From Pseudomonadota bacterium (lineage in GTDB: Bacteria; Desulfobacterota; Desulfarculia; Desulfarculales; Desulfarculaceae): DNA of 64,000 nt. Where the stretch lies: contig JAHJPG010000134.1 in NCBI GenBank assembly GCA_018819925.1, positions 1 through 64,000 of the forward strand, given 5' to 3'. Position numbers and translations under genes: made by a program. The notes beneath the pieces were generated by a model. That model had not been told where the DNA came from. It did no database searches and saw nothing but the letters and a program-made list of their open reading frames with translations. Of the stretch, positions 43,174 to 51,809 are shown piece after piece. The stretch's first letter is position 1. Every line of letters starts with the position of its first letter.

Positions 43174-44886
43174 ATGGATGCCAAACAGGCCTACCTGTCC
43201 AAACCCTGGTTGCGGCATTACCCCGAAGGCGTGCCTCCTGAAATGGATATCCCCGTGGTCTCCATCCCGGAGGTGTTCGACCAGGTGGTGGAGAAGTACG
43301 GCAAAAAAACCTCGATGATCTATTACGGCAAGAAAATCAGCTATCGCGAGCTGAAGGACCATGCCGATCGTTTTGCCGCGGCCCTGAGCGACTTGGGTGT
43401 GAAAAAGGGCGACCGGGTGGCGCTGTTTTTGCTCAACTGTCCCCAGTACGTCATCGCCTACCTGGGGGCCCTGAGGGTGGGGGCGGTGATTACGCCGGTC
43501 AGCCCGGTGTACACCAGTCAGGAGGTGCGCCACCAACTGAGCGACAGCGGGGCGCGCACCGTGGTCTGCCAGGACATCCTCTATGACAAGGTGGCCGAGG
43601 CCGGGGTGGAGTTGGACCGGGTGATAATCACCGGGGTGGACGAGTTCCTGCCCAGCCTTAAAAAGGTCTTCGCCAAAAAGGTGATGGCCAAGGCCTACGG
43701 GGGCCTGCACGTGCCCGACGCCGCCTTGATCGAGCGCGATGGGCTGCTCAAGTTTCAGGACCTGCTCAAAAAGTACCCGCCCCAGCCGCCACAGGTGAGC
43801 CTGGACCCGAAAAAGGACCTGGCCGCCCTGCCCTACACCGGCGGCACCACCGGGCTGCCCAAGGCGGCCATGCTCACCCACTACAACATCATCGCCTGCC
43901 AGGCCCAAGCCCTGGCCTTCTGGTCCGAGAAGTTCCAGGAGGGCAACGAAACCGTCATCGCCTTCTTGCCCATGTTCCACATCTACGGGCAGGTGGTGAT
44001 AATGCTCACCAGCCTGGTCAACGGCTACACCATGGTGCTGTTCACCACTCCGGACATGGACGAGATACTGAAGGCGGTGGAGCGCTACGACGCCTCGGGC
44101 TTCTACGGGGTGCCCACCCTGTATGAGTATCTCAAGGAATACGACAAGACCGACCGAGTTAATTGGAAGCGCATCAAAATCATCGTCTGCGGAGCCGACA
44201 CCCTGCACGAGAGCACGGTGGAGGGGTGGGAGCGGCGCACCGGCAGCCGCATCATCGAGGGCTACGGAATGACCGAGACCTCGGCGGTTAGCCACACCAA
44301 CCCCCTGCACCGTCCCAAGCGGGGCTCCTTCGGCCTGCCCATCCCCAACATCACCGCGGCCATCATGGAGGTGGACAGCAACGAGTTCGTGCCGGTGGGC
44401 GAGGTGGGGGAGATGATTTTGAGCGGCCCCAACATCATGCAGGGCTACTGGCACCGGACCGAGGACAACCAGGAAACCATGATCGAGTTGGAGGGCAAGA
44501 CCTGGATGCGCACCGGCGACCTGGTGAGCATGGACGAAGAGGGTTATTTCCACTTCTTCGACCGCAAGCGGGACTTGATAAAGCACAAGGGCTATTCGGT
44601 GTTCGCCAAGCACGTGGAGGAGATGCTCTACAATCATCCCCAGGTCAAGGCCGCCGGGGTGGTGGGGGTGCCCGATCCCAAGGTTGGCCAGATCATCAAG
44701 GCCTATGTGGTGCTGCAGGCCGAGGCCCGGGGCAAGCTCTCCGAGGAGGATATAATCGCCTACTGCAAGGAGAATCTGGCCCATTACAAGGTGCCCCAGA
44801 TCATCGAGTTCCGAGGCGAGCTGCCCAAGACCGACGTGGGCAAGGTTTCCCGCCGCGAGTTGCGCGAAGAGGCCAAGGAGGGCTAG
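43174..44886 (+). CDS. AMP-forming acyl-CoA synthetase
   Basis: Activates a carboxylic acid to its CoA thioester with ATP; 570 aa. The phosphate loop YTGGTTGLPKAA, the GYGMTETSA motif, the hinge region MRTGDLVSMDEEGYFHFFDR and the catalytic Lys in PKTDVGKVSRREL are present. It lies inside the liv operon between livM and livG, so uptake and activation are coupled. The substrate is probably a medium- or long-chain or aryl acid. Confidence 0.93.
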   Translation: MDAKQAYLSKPWLRHYPEGVPPEMDIPVVSIPEVFDQVVEKYGKKTSMIYYGKKISYRELKDHADRFAAALSDLGVKKGDRVALFLLNCPQYVIAYLGALRVGAVITPVSPVYTSQEVRHQLSDSGARTVVCQDILYDKVAEAGVELDRVIITGVDEFLPSLKKVFAKKVMAKAYGGLHVPDAALIERDGLLKFQDLLKKYPPQPPQVSLDPKKDLAALPYTGGTTGLPKAAMLTHYNIIACQAQALAFWSEKFQEGNETVIAFLPMFHIYGQVVIMLTSLVNGYTMVLFTTPDMDEILKAVERYDASGFYGVPTLYEYLKEYDKTDRVNWKRIKIIVCGADTLHESTVEGWERRTGSRIIEGYGMTETSAVSHTNPLHRPKRGSFGLPIPNITAAIMEVDSNEFVPVGEVGEMILSGPNIMQGYWHRTEDNQETMIELEGKTWMRTGDLVSMDEEGYFHFFDRKRDLIKHKGYSVFAKHVEEMLYNHPQVKAAGVVGVPDPKVGQIIKAYVVLQAEARGKLSEEDIIAYCKENLAHYKVPQIIEFRGELPKTDVGKVSRRELREEAKEG

Positions 44887-44888
44887 AG

Positions 44889-45656
44889 ATGGCCCAGCCC
44901 TTTTTAGAAGTAAGCGGATTGCACAAGGACTTTGGCGGCCTCACCGCCACCAACAACGTCAGCTTCGCCATGGGGCGCGATGAGGTCCTGGGGCTCATCG
45001 GGCCCAACGGGGCGGGCAAGACCACCCTGGTGCGCCTGATCAGCGGCATCCTGCGCCCGGACCGGGGGAGCATCCGTTTCAAGGGCAAAAACATCACCCG
45101 CAAGAAGACCTGGGACATCGTGAACATGGGCATCGCCAGCACCTTCCAGAACATGCGCCCCTTCCGCCGCCTGCCCATCATCGCCAACGTGATGGTCTCC
45201 TGCCTCAGCCCCCGGGCCATGAAGCGCGGGGAATGGGTCAAGAAGGTGGAGGCCAAGGCCATGGACGCCCTGGAGTTCGCCGGCATCTCGGACATGGCCC
45301 TGGAAAAGGCTTCCACCCTGTCCCAGGGCGACCTCAAGCGCCTGGAGGTGGCCCGGGCCGTGGCCACCGAGCCGGAGTTGCTGCTACTGGACGAGCCCTT
45401 CGGCGGCCTGAGCCCTGCGGAAACCGACCTGATGGCCAAGTCCATCGCCCGGCTGCACAAGGGCGGCCGCTTCGGCAGGCTGCACAGCGAGGGCCCGGCC
45501 ATGATCATCATCGAGCACAAGCTGGCCCAACTCATGAAGATCGTGGACCGCATCATCGTCTTGGACTTCGGCAACATCATCGCCGACGGCACTCCTGAGC
45601 AGATCGTGGAGAACCCGGAGGTGATCGAGGCCTATCTGGGAGAAGGGGAGATCTAA
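44889..45656 (+). CDS. livG: HAAT-family ABC ATPase (LivG)
   Basis: ATPase subunit of 255 aa with Walker A GPNGAGKTT, signature LSQGDLKRLEVAR (Gln in place of the usual Gly), Walker B LLLLDEPFGGL and a short insertion before the His-switch strand (LHKGGRFGRLHSEG). It starts 2 nt after the CoA ligase, and livF follows directly. Confidence 0.94.
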   Translation: MAQPFLEVSGLHKDFGGLTATNNVSFAMGRDEVLGLIGPNGAGKTTLVRLISGILRPDRGSIRFKGKNITRKKTWDIVNMGIASTFQNMRPFRRLPIIANVMVSCLSPRAMKRGEWVKKVEAKAMDALEFAGISDMALEKASTLSQGDLKRLEVARAVATEPELLLLDEPFGGLSPAETDLMAKSIARLHKGGRFGRLHSEGPAMIIIEHKLAQLMKIVDRIIVLDFGNIIADGTPEQIVENPEVIEAYLGEGEI

Positions 45657-46406
45657 GTGCTGCTGGAGGTTTCCAACCTGACGGTCTGTTACGACAAGGC
45701 CATGATCATCAACGACCTGAGCATGCACGTGGCCGAAGGCGAGCTGGTGAGCCTGGTGGGCCCCAACGGCGCCGGCAAAACCACCCTGCTCAGGGCCATC
45801 ACCGGCCTGGTGGCCTGGGAAAAAGCCACCTTGCGCGGCACCGCCGGCGGAGATGTGACCCTGGAGGGCCGCATCTCCTTTGACGGGCGCTCCATAGAAA
45901 AGACCCCGGCCCACGAGATCGTGCGCATGGGCCTAGTGCACTGCCCGGAGCGGCGGCGGCCCTTCCGGGAGATAAGCGTTTTGGAAAACCTGATGGCGGG
46001 GGCCTACCTGAACCTGGACAAGGCGCAGGTCCAGGCCGACCTGGAGACGGTCTACACGCTGTTCCCGGTGCTGGCCAAGCGCTCCAAGCAGGTCTCGGGC
46101 ACCCTGTCCGGGGGGGAGCAGCAGATGCTGGCCGTGGGCCGTTCCCTGATGTCCCGGCCCAAGCTGTTGTGCATAGACGAGCCATCCACCGGCTTGGCTC
46201 CCCTCATGCGCCGGGAGGTGTTCAAAAAAATCCAGCAGATCCGTGAATTGGGCATAACCATCCTGCTGGTGGAGCAGGAGGTGGCCAGGGTGTTCAAGAT
46301 CGCCAACCGCAACTATGTGTTGTCCTCGGGCAAGATAATCGCCCAGGGCAAGGGCGAGGAACTGCTGGAGGACGAGGTGATCCGCAAGACCTACCTGGGG
46401 CTGTAA
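45657..46406 (+). CDS. livF: HAAT-family ABC ATPase (LivF)
   Basis: Second ATPase, 249 aa, with Walker A GPNGAGKTT, signature LSGGEQQMLAVGR and Walker B LLCIDEPSTGL. The start is GTG 45657, immediately after the livG stop. It completes a K-H-M-ligase-G-F operon. Confidence 0.94.
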   Translation: MLLEVSNLTVCYDKAMIINDLSMHVAEGELVSLVGPNGAGKTTLLRAITGLVAWEKATLRGTAGGDVTLEGRISFDGRSIEKTPAHEIVRMGLVHCPERRRPFREISVLENLMAGAYLNLDKAQVQADLETVYTLFPVLAKRSKQVSGTLSGGEQQMLAVGRSLMSRPKLLCIDEPSTGLAPLMRREVFKKIQQIRELGITILLVEQEVARVFKIANRNYVLSSGKIIAQGKGEELLEDEVIRKTYLGL

Positions 46407-46574
46407 GAATCAAGCGGGGCCTGGGGGGCGGGAGCGCCCGGGGTAGGCAACCCATTATAAACAAGGCCGGCTTTTCGCCATTTGGTATACTGCCGAACCA
46501 TGGCAAAACGTATGGCGTAGAGGAACGTTGAACATCAACAGCGGGCCCATGGGGCGGGCCTTGAGGAGAAAGAC

Positions 46575-48395
46575 ATGGGCGTCAACTATTTCCGCCGCGA
46601 CGGCCGGGACAGCAAGTTCGTGCTTCTGGAGCACCTGGACGTGGAGCGGCTCCTTAGCTATCCCCCGTACCAGGATTTCTCGGCCGACGACTTCGCCATG
46701 ATTATCGACGAGGCCCTCAAGGTGGGCCGGGAGGTCCTGGGGCCGGCCCTGCAGGACGGCGACCGCATGGGCTGCGCCTACGAAAACGGCACGGTGCGCA
46801 CCCCCGGCGCATTTAAGGAATGCTGGCGGGTGTTCAACGAAAACGGCTGGCCCGCGGCCACCTACAACCCCGAATTCGGGGGCCAGGGCCTGCCCGAGGT
46901 GGTGGGCGGTCTGGTGGGCGAGATATTCAACGGGGCCAACATGGCCATGATGACCTACTCCGGCCTCATGGTGGGCAACGGCCACCTCATCGAGAGCTTC
47001 GGCACCGACCAGGACCGGGACATGTTCCTGGAGAATATGTACACCGGGGTGTGGGGGGGCACCATGTGCCTCACCGAGCCCGACGCCGGCTCGGACGTGG
47101 GCGCCCTGCGCACAAAGGCGGTTCCGGACCCGGACTCGGGCGACCCGCGCATCTACAAAATCGAGGGCGTGAAGCGCTTCATAACCTGCGGCGAGCACGA
47201 CCTCACCGAAAACATCATCCACCTGGTCTTGGCCCGCATAGAGGGCGGCCCCGCCGGCACCAAGGGGGTGAGCCTGTTCATCGTGCCCAAAATCTGGGTG
47301 AATCCGGACGGCTCCCCGGGCCAGTCCAACGACGTCTTTTGCGCGGGCATCGAGCACAAGATGGGCATCCACGGCTCCAGCACCTGCACCCTGAACTTCG
47401 GGGAGCAGGGCAAGTGCCGGGGCATTCTCTTGGGGGAGCCCCACAGCGGCATGGCCAAGATGTTCCAAATGATGAACCACGCCCGCATCGGCTGCGGCAT
47501 CCAGGCCGCCGGGGCCACCGCCAGCGCCTATGACACCGCGCGCATCTATGCCAAGGAGCGGGTGCAGGGCGCCCCCCTCACCGACCGCCACGGCCAAGCG
47601 GTGCCCATCATCCAACACGAGGACGTGCGCCGCATGCTCATGGGCCTCAAGGCAGGTTCCGAGGCCATGCGGGTTTTCGTGGCCTACCTGATGTTCAACT
47701 CCGACGTAGCCAAGCACGACCCCGACGAGGTCACGCGGCAAAAGGCCCGGGACCGGGTGGACATCCTCACCCCCCTGGTCAAGGCATATCCGCCGGACCT
47801 TGGCTACATGCTCATCCGCGACGCCATCCAGGTGCTGGCCGGCGCCGGCTACTGCAGCGACTTCCCGGTGGAACAGTACGCCAGGGACATGAAAATCCTC
47901 TCTATCTGGGAGGGCACCAACTACATCCAGGCCCTGGACCTGGTGGGCCGCAAAATCGGCTACCAAGGGGGCAAGGTGTTTCAGGAATGGGTCGCCGAGC
48001 TGATGGCCTTTGCCAAGGAGAACGAGGCGGACCAGGATTTCCAGGCCGACTTCAAGCTGCTGGGCCAGACGGTGGGCATGGTGGGCGACTTCGCCCAGCG
48101 CTTTGCCGGCTACTTCAAGCAGGGCCGCATCTCCCTCGTGCCCATGTACGCCACCCGCTTCCTGGAGTGCTTCGCGGAAACGGTGCTGGCCAAGCTAATG
48201 CTGGAGCAAGGGCTGATCGCCCGCCAAAAGTTGGCCGGGGTGGAGCCGGGGTCGGGGGACTACGCCTTCTACCAGGGCAAGATGGCTTCTGCCAAGTTCT
48301 TCTGCCGCAACATCCTCACCAATGTTTTTGGCCGCTACGCCGCCCTAAAGACCGAGGACCTCTCCGCCGTGGAGATTCCCGAGGAAGCATTCTAG
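46575..48395 (+). CDS. Acyl-CoA dehydrogenase, long (about 600 aa) type
   Basis: FAD enzyme of 606 aa introducing the alpha-beta double bond of acyl-CoA. It has the N-terminal and middle domains (CLTEPDAGSDVGAL), the catalytic Glu446 in SIWEGTNYIQ, and the extra C-terminal domain of the FadE5-like subfamily. Start ATG with AGGAG upstream. It is 168 nt after livF and ends in a strong terminator, so it may be the last gene of the uptake and activation operon: import, CoA activation, first oxidation. Confidence 0.93.
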   Translation: MGVNYFRRDGRDSKFVLLEHLDVERLLSYPPYQDFSADDFAMIIDEALKVGREVLGPALQDGDRMGCAYENGTVRTPGAFKECWRVFNENGWPAATYNPEFGGQGLPEVVGGLVGEIFNGANMAMMTYSGLMVGNGHLIESFGTDQDRDMFLENMYTGVWGGTMCLTEPDAGSDVGALRTKAVPDPDSGDPRIYKIEGVKRFITCGEHDLTENIIHLVLARIEGGPAGTKGVSLFIVPKIWVNPDGSPGQSNDVFCAGIEHKMGIHGSSTCTLNFGEQGKCRGILLGEPHSGMAKMFQMMNHARIGCGIQAAGATASAYDTARIYAKERVQGAPLTDRHGQAVPIIQHEDVRRMLMGLKAGSEAMRVFVAYLMFNSDVAKHDPDEVTRQKARDRVDILTPLVKAYPPDLGYMLIRDAIQVLAGAGYCSDFPVEQYARDMKILSIWEGTNYIQALDLVGRKIGYQGGKVFQEWVAELMAFAKENEADQDFQADFKLLGQTVGMVGDFAQRFAGYFKQGRISLVPMYATRFLECFAETVLAKLMLEQGLIARQKLAGVEPGSGDYAFYQGKMASAKFFCRNILTNVFGRYAALKTEDLSAVEIPEEAF

Positions 48396-48745
48396 GCCAC
48401 CAAGGGGGCCAGCGAACGAGGCAGGGGCCGGCTCGGACCGGCCCCTGCCTTTTTGGGGGGTGCATTAGCCGGCCATCCACGGCCTTTTATGCAAAGAGCC
48501 TTGGCCAGAAAAATTTCCCCGGTATCGGCTTGGCCGCCTTCCTTGCCGTGCGCGGTTGTGGGATTATGAGGACCGTGTCATGGAACGGATGATGAATGAA
48601 TAGCAACATGGTCCGGCGGGTTCTGTCTTTGGAGCGGGTATGATTTCTTGTTCAGCGATAATGTCAATGATCGCATGGTCCCTTCCCATGATCTTGTTGG
48701 TGGACCTCACGCTTTTGAGCCGCTCGCGGTCTGAAGGAGCCTGCC
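48396..48745. other. Intergenic: terminator and glpK upstream region
   Basis: 350 nt with the terminator at 48420-48454 and then sequence leading to glpK, with a loose GCGAT/ATCGC pair around 48655-48675. No gene or recognised GlpR operator. Confidence 0.5.
48420..48454 (+). terminator. Rho-independent terminator
   Basis: GGCAGGGGCCGG (48420-48431) and CCGGCCCCTGCC (48438-48449) make a perfect 12-bp stem followed by five T. Confidence 0.93.
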
Positions 48746-50257
48746 GTGGGTGAGTATGTGGGCGCGATCGACCAGGGCACCACCAGCAGCCGGTTCATGG
48801 TTTTCGACCGAAAAGGGTTGATCGTAGCCTCGGATCAAAAGGAGCACGAGCAGATATTCCCCCGGCCGGGCTGGGTGGAGCATGATCCCCTTGAAATTTG
48901 GCGGTGCATCGGAGAAGTGATGCAGGGGGCCTTGGCCAAGGCCGGGTTGAGGGGAGCCGACTTGGCGGCCATCGGGGTGACCAACCAGCGCGAAACCATC
49001 GTGGTCTGGGACAAGTACACCGGCAAGCCTTTTCACAACGCCATAGTCTGGCAATGCACCCGCACCCATGAAATCTGCAAGGATTTGATAGCCGGGGGCG
49101 GCCAGGACCGTTTCCGCCCCGTTACCGGCTTGCCGGTGGCCACCTATTTCAGCGGGCCCAAGATCAAGTGGGTGCTGGACAACATTCCAGGGGCGCGCCG
49201 GGCGGTAGAACAGGGCCGGGCCATCATCGGCACCATGGAAACCTGGATAATCTGGCTGCTCACCGGAGGCGTCCGGGGCGGGGCCCACATCACCGATGTC
49301 ACCAATGCAAGCCGCACCATGCTCATGGACCTGAAGACGTTGCAATGGGACCAGGAAATCCTCCAGACCCTGGGCATACCCCGCCAAGGCCTGCCGCGCA
49401 TCGTGCCCTCCATGGATACCGAGCCCTGGGGCTTCACCGCCGTGGATGGGCCCATGGGGGCGAGGGTGCCGGTTTGCGGCTCCCTGGGGGACCAACAGGC
49501 GGCGTTGGTGGGGCAGGCCTGTTTTGCCACGGGAGAAGCCAAAAACACCTACGGCACCGGCTGCTTCCTGCTGCTCAACACGGGAACAACTCCGGTGGCT
49601 TCCCGGCACGGGCTCATCACCACCTTGGGATATCAGATGCGCGGCCAAGAGCCGGTCTATTGCCTGGAAGGCTCCATCGCCGTGGCCGGGGCCTTGGTGC
49701 AATGGGTAAGGGACAATCTGGGCCTTGTGTCATCGACCCCTGAGATCGAGGACCTAGCCGCCCAGGTGGAGGACAACGGCGGGGTGTATTGCGTCCCAGC
49801 CTTTCAGGGTCTGTTCGCCCCCTACTGGCGGCCCGACGCCAGGGGCGTGATCGTGGGCCTGACCCGCTACGCCAACAAGCATCACTTGGCCCGGGCGGTT
49901 TTGGAGGCCACCGCCTACCAGACCAAGGATATCGTCGAGGCCATGAACAAGGACTCCGGGGTGGATCTCACGCGTTTGAAGGTGGACGGGGGCATGGTCC
50001 ACAACGATTTGCTGATGCAGTTTCAGGCCGACGTGCTGGACGTGCCGGTGATACGGCCCAAGGTGCATGAAACCACCTGCCTGGGGGCGGCCTATGCCGC
50101 CGGGCTGGCGGTGGGTTTCTGGCCAGGATTTGACGAACTCCAGGCCAATTGGGCCGAAAGCAAGACCTGGCTGCCCACAATGCAAGAGGCAGAACGGGCG
50201 GCTGGCTACAAGGGATGGCTAAAGGCGGTGGATCGCAGCTTGAACTGGATCGATTAG
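48746..50257 (+). CDS. glpK: Glycerol kinase
   Basis: Phosphorylates glycerol to glycerol-3-phosphate; 503 aa, standard length. FGGY-family motifs are visible: [16 protein letters not shown] at the start, the glycerol site [21 protein letters not shown] and [19 protein letters not shown]. The start is GTG 48746 with GAAGGAG upstream. No glpF or glpD is adjacent; the location between acyl-CoA genes suggests use of glycerol released from lipids. Confidence 0.95.
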   Translation: MGEYVGAIDQGTTSSRFMVFDRKGLIVASDQKEHEQIFPRPGWVEHDPLEIWRCIGEVMQGALAKAGLRGADLAAIGVTNQRETIVVWDKYTGKPFHNAIVWQCTRTHEICKDLIAGGGQDRFRPVTGLPVATYFSGPKIKWVLDNIPGARRAVEQGRAIIGTMETWIIWLLTGGVRGGAHITDVTNASRTMLMDLKTLQWDQEILQTLGIPRQGLPRIVPSMDTEPWGFTAVDGPMGARVPVCGSLGDQQAALVGQACFATGEAKNTYGTGCFLLLNTGTTPVASRHGLITTLGYQMRGQEPVYCLEGSIAVAGALVQWVRDNLGLVSSTPEIEDLAAQVEDNGGVYCVPAFQGLFAPYWRPDARGVIVGLTRYANKHHLARAVLEATAYQTKDIVEAMNKDSGVDLTRLKVDGGMVHNDLLMQFQADVLDVPVIRPKVHETTCLGAAYAAGLAVGFWPGFDELQANWAESKTWLPTMQEAERAAGYKGWLKAVDRSLNWID

Positions 50258-50291
50258 CCGTGCGTCTTGCCGCCCCCTTGCCGGCCGGGCC

Positions 50292-51800
50292 TCACTTGTC
50301 CAGGGGCCGGAACGCCGTGAGGTACTTAAGCATGGCTCCCAGGTCGCTCACCTTGATCTTGCCGCCCATGAAGGCGGCCTGGGGGTCGAGGGCGCCGGTT
50401 TCTATACCAATGTAGGTTGCGGCGTCCATCTCCACCAGGCAGCCGGCCTGGCCCTGGTGCCCCTGGCTCACCCGGCACCCGCCGCCGCCGATCTCCACGG
50501 TCCACTGCCCGGGGCGGCCGCCGGCCAGATCAAAGTGAAACACCCCTTGCCAATCACCCACCTTCTCGGTCCGCAAGCGGCCCGGCAGGCTATTGAACAG
50601 TTCGGCCAGACCCGGACCCTGCTCCCCGGCCATGGCTTTGCCCCGGTCCGGCGGGGCCTCGCCGGTCATGAGGCGGGCCAGTATCTCGCGCATTATCTCG
50701 CTGGTGCCGGCCACGATGGTGCCGGCCCGGGCGTCGCGGAAGAAGCGGGCCATGGGGTATTCCTCCATGAAGCCGTAGCCCCCCAGGCACTGCAAGCAGG
50801 CGTCGGCCACCCGCTGGTTCAGCTCGGTGGCCACCAGCTTGGCCATGGTGCATTCCCGCTCGTGGGGATGGCCGTTTTCCATGAGCCAGGCGGCGTGATA
50901 AATCAACTGCCGCGCCGCCTCCAATTGGCTGGCCAAATCGGCCAGGCGGTGGGTCAGGGCCTGGTACTTGGTTAGGGGGCGGCCGAAGGCGGTGCGTTGC
51001 CTCATGTAGGCCAGGGCCTCCTGCAGGCAGATGTCGGCCGAGCCCACGCTGATGGCCGCCCCGCACAGGCGCTCCAGGGGAAAGGCCTCCATGAGGTAAT
51101 AGAAGCCCATGTTCTCACGGCCCACCAGGCGGCCGGCGGGCGCCCGCACTCCCTCGAAGGCTACCTCGGCGGTGTCCGAGCAATACCAGCCCAGCTTTTT
51201 CAGGCGGCGGGCGCTCACTCCAGGCGCCTCCCGGTCCACCACGATGAGGCTCACCCCGGCCGCCCCGCCGGCGGGGTCGGTCTTCACCGCCAGGGTGTAG
51301 AAGTCTCCCAGGGCGCCGTTGGTGATGAAGGTCTTGGCCCCGTCGATCACCCAGTGCTCTCCGTCGCGCACCGCCTTGCCGCGGATGGCGGCCACGTCGC
51401 TGCCCGTATCGGGCTCGGTGATGGCCAGGGCCCCCACCTTGTCCCCGGCGATGGAGGGAGTCAGATAGTTTCGCTTCAGCTCCTCGCTGCCCCAGCGGTA
51501 GATGTGCTGGGTGGCCATGAACTGCTGCACGCTCACCGCCGCGCAAAACCCGCCCATGCGCGAGCGGGTCAGCTCCTCCAGGAATATGACCGCGAAGAGC
51601 ATGTCCGCCCCGCTGCCGCCGTACTCCTCGGGGAAGCTGATGCCCAAGAAGCCCAGGCGGCCCATTTGGCCAAAGGCCTCCCTGGGGATGACCCCGGCCT
51701 CTTCCCACTCATCAGCGTGGGGCGCTATCTCCTGGTCCATGAACCGGCGCACCTGGCGGCGGAACTCCTCATGATCCGGCGTGAAGTAAACCGAAGGCAC
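50292..51800 (-). CDS. Acyl-CoA dehydrogenase fused to SCP2 sterol-carrier domain
   Basis: Protein of 502 aa: acyl-CoA dehydrogenase (about 1-375) followed by an SCP2-like lipid-binding domain (about 397-500). In the position where many acyl-CoA dehydrogenases have the catalytic Glu (YEGTSEI) it has Ala364 (VAGTSEI), but Glu243 in PLERL matches the alternative catalytic Glu of isovaleryl- and long-chain-type enzymes. The start is GTG 51800 with AGGAGAG upstream, 9 nt after the FadB-like gene. The SCP2 domain could present long-chain or sterol-like acyl-CoA to the active site. Confidence 0.9.
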   Translation of the reverse strand: MPSVYFTPDHEEFRRQVRRFMDQEIAPHADEWEEAGVIPREAFGQMGRLGFLGISFPEEYGGSGADMLFAVIFLEELTRSRMGGFCAAVSVQQFMATQHIYRWGSEELKRNYLTPSIAGDKVGALAITEPDTGSDVAAIRGKAVRDGEHWVIDGAKTFITNGALGDFYTLAVKTDPAGGAAGVSLIVVDREAPGVSARRLKKLGWYCSDTAEVAFEGVRAPAGRLVGRENMGFYYLMEAFPLERLCGAAISVGSADICLQEALAYMRQRTAFGRPLTKYQALTHRLADLASQLEAARQLIYHAAWLMENGHPHERECTMAKLVATELNQRVADACLQCLGGYGFMEEYPMARFFRDARAGTIVAGTSEIMREILARLMTGEAPPDRGKAMAGEQGPGLAELFNSLPGRLRTEKVGDWQGVFHFDLAGGRPGQWTVEIGGGGCRVSQGHQGQAGCLVEMDAATYIGIETGALDPQAAFMGGKIKVSDLGAMLKYLTAFRPLDK

Positions 51801-51809
51801 GGCGCTCTC

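Noticed and set aside
43084-44784. 566-codon minus-strand frame opposite the acyl-CoA synthetase
   Set aside because: Shadow of a well-supported gene; no recognisable domain.
46455-47966. 503-codon minus-strand frame opposite the long acyl-CoA dehydrogenase
   Set aside because: Antisense shadow with no domain features.
50292-51800. Acyl-CoA dehydrogenase judged inactive because of Ala364
   Set aside because: Glu243 in PLERL fits the alternative catalytic position known from isovaleryl- and long-chain-type enzymes, so activity is plausible.
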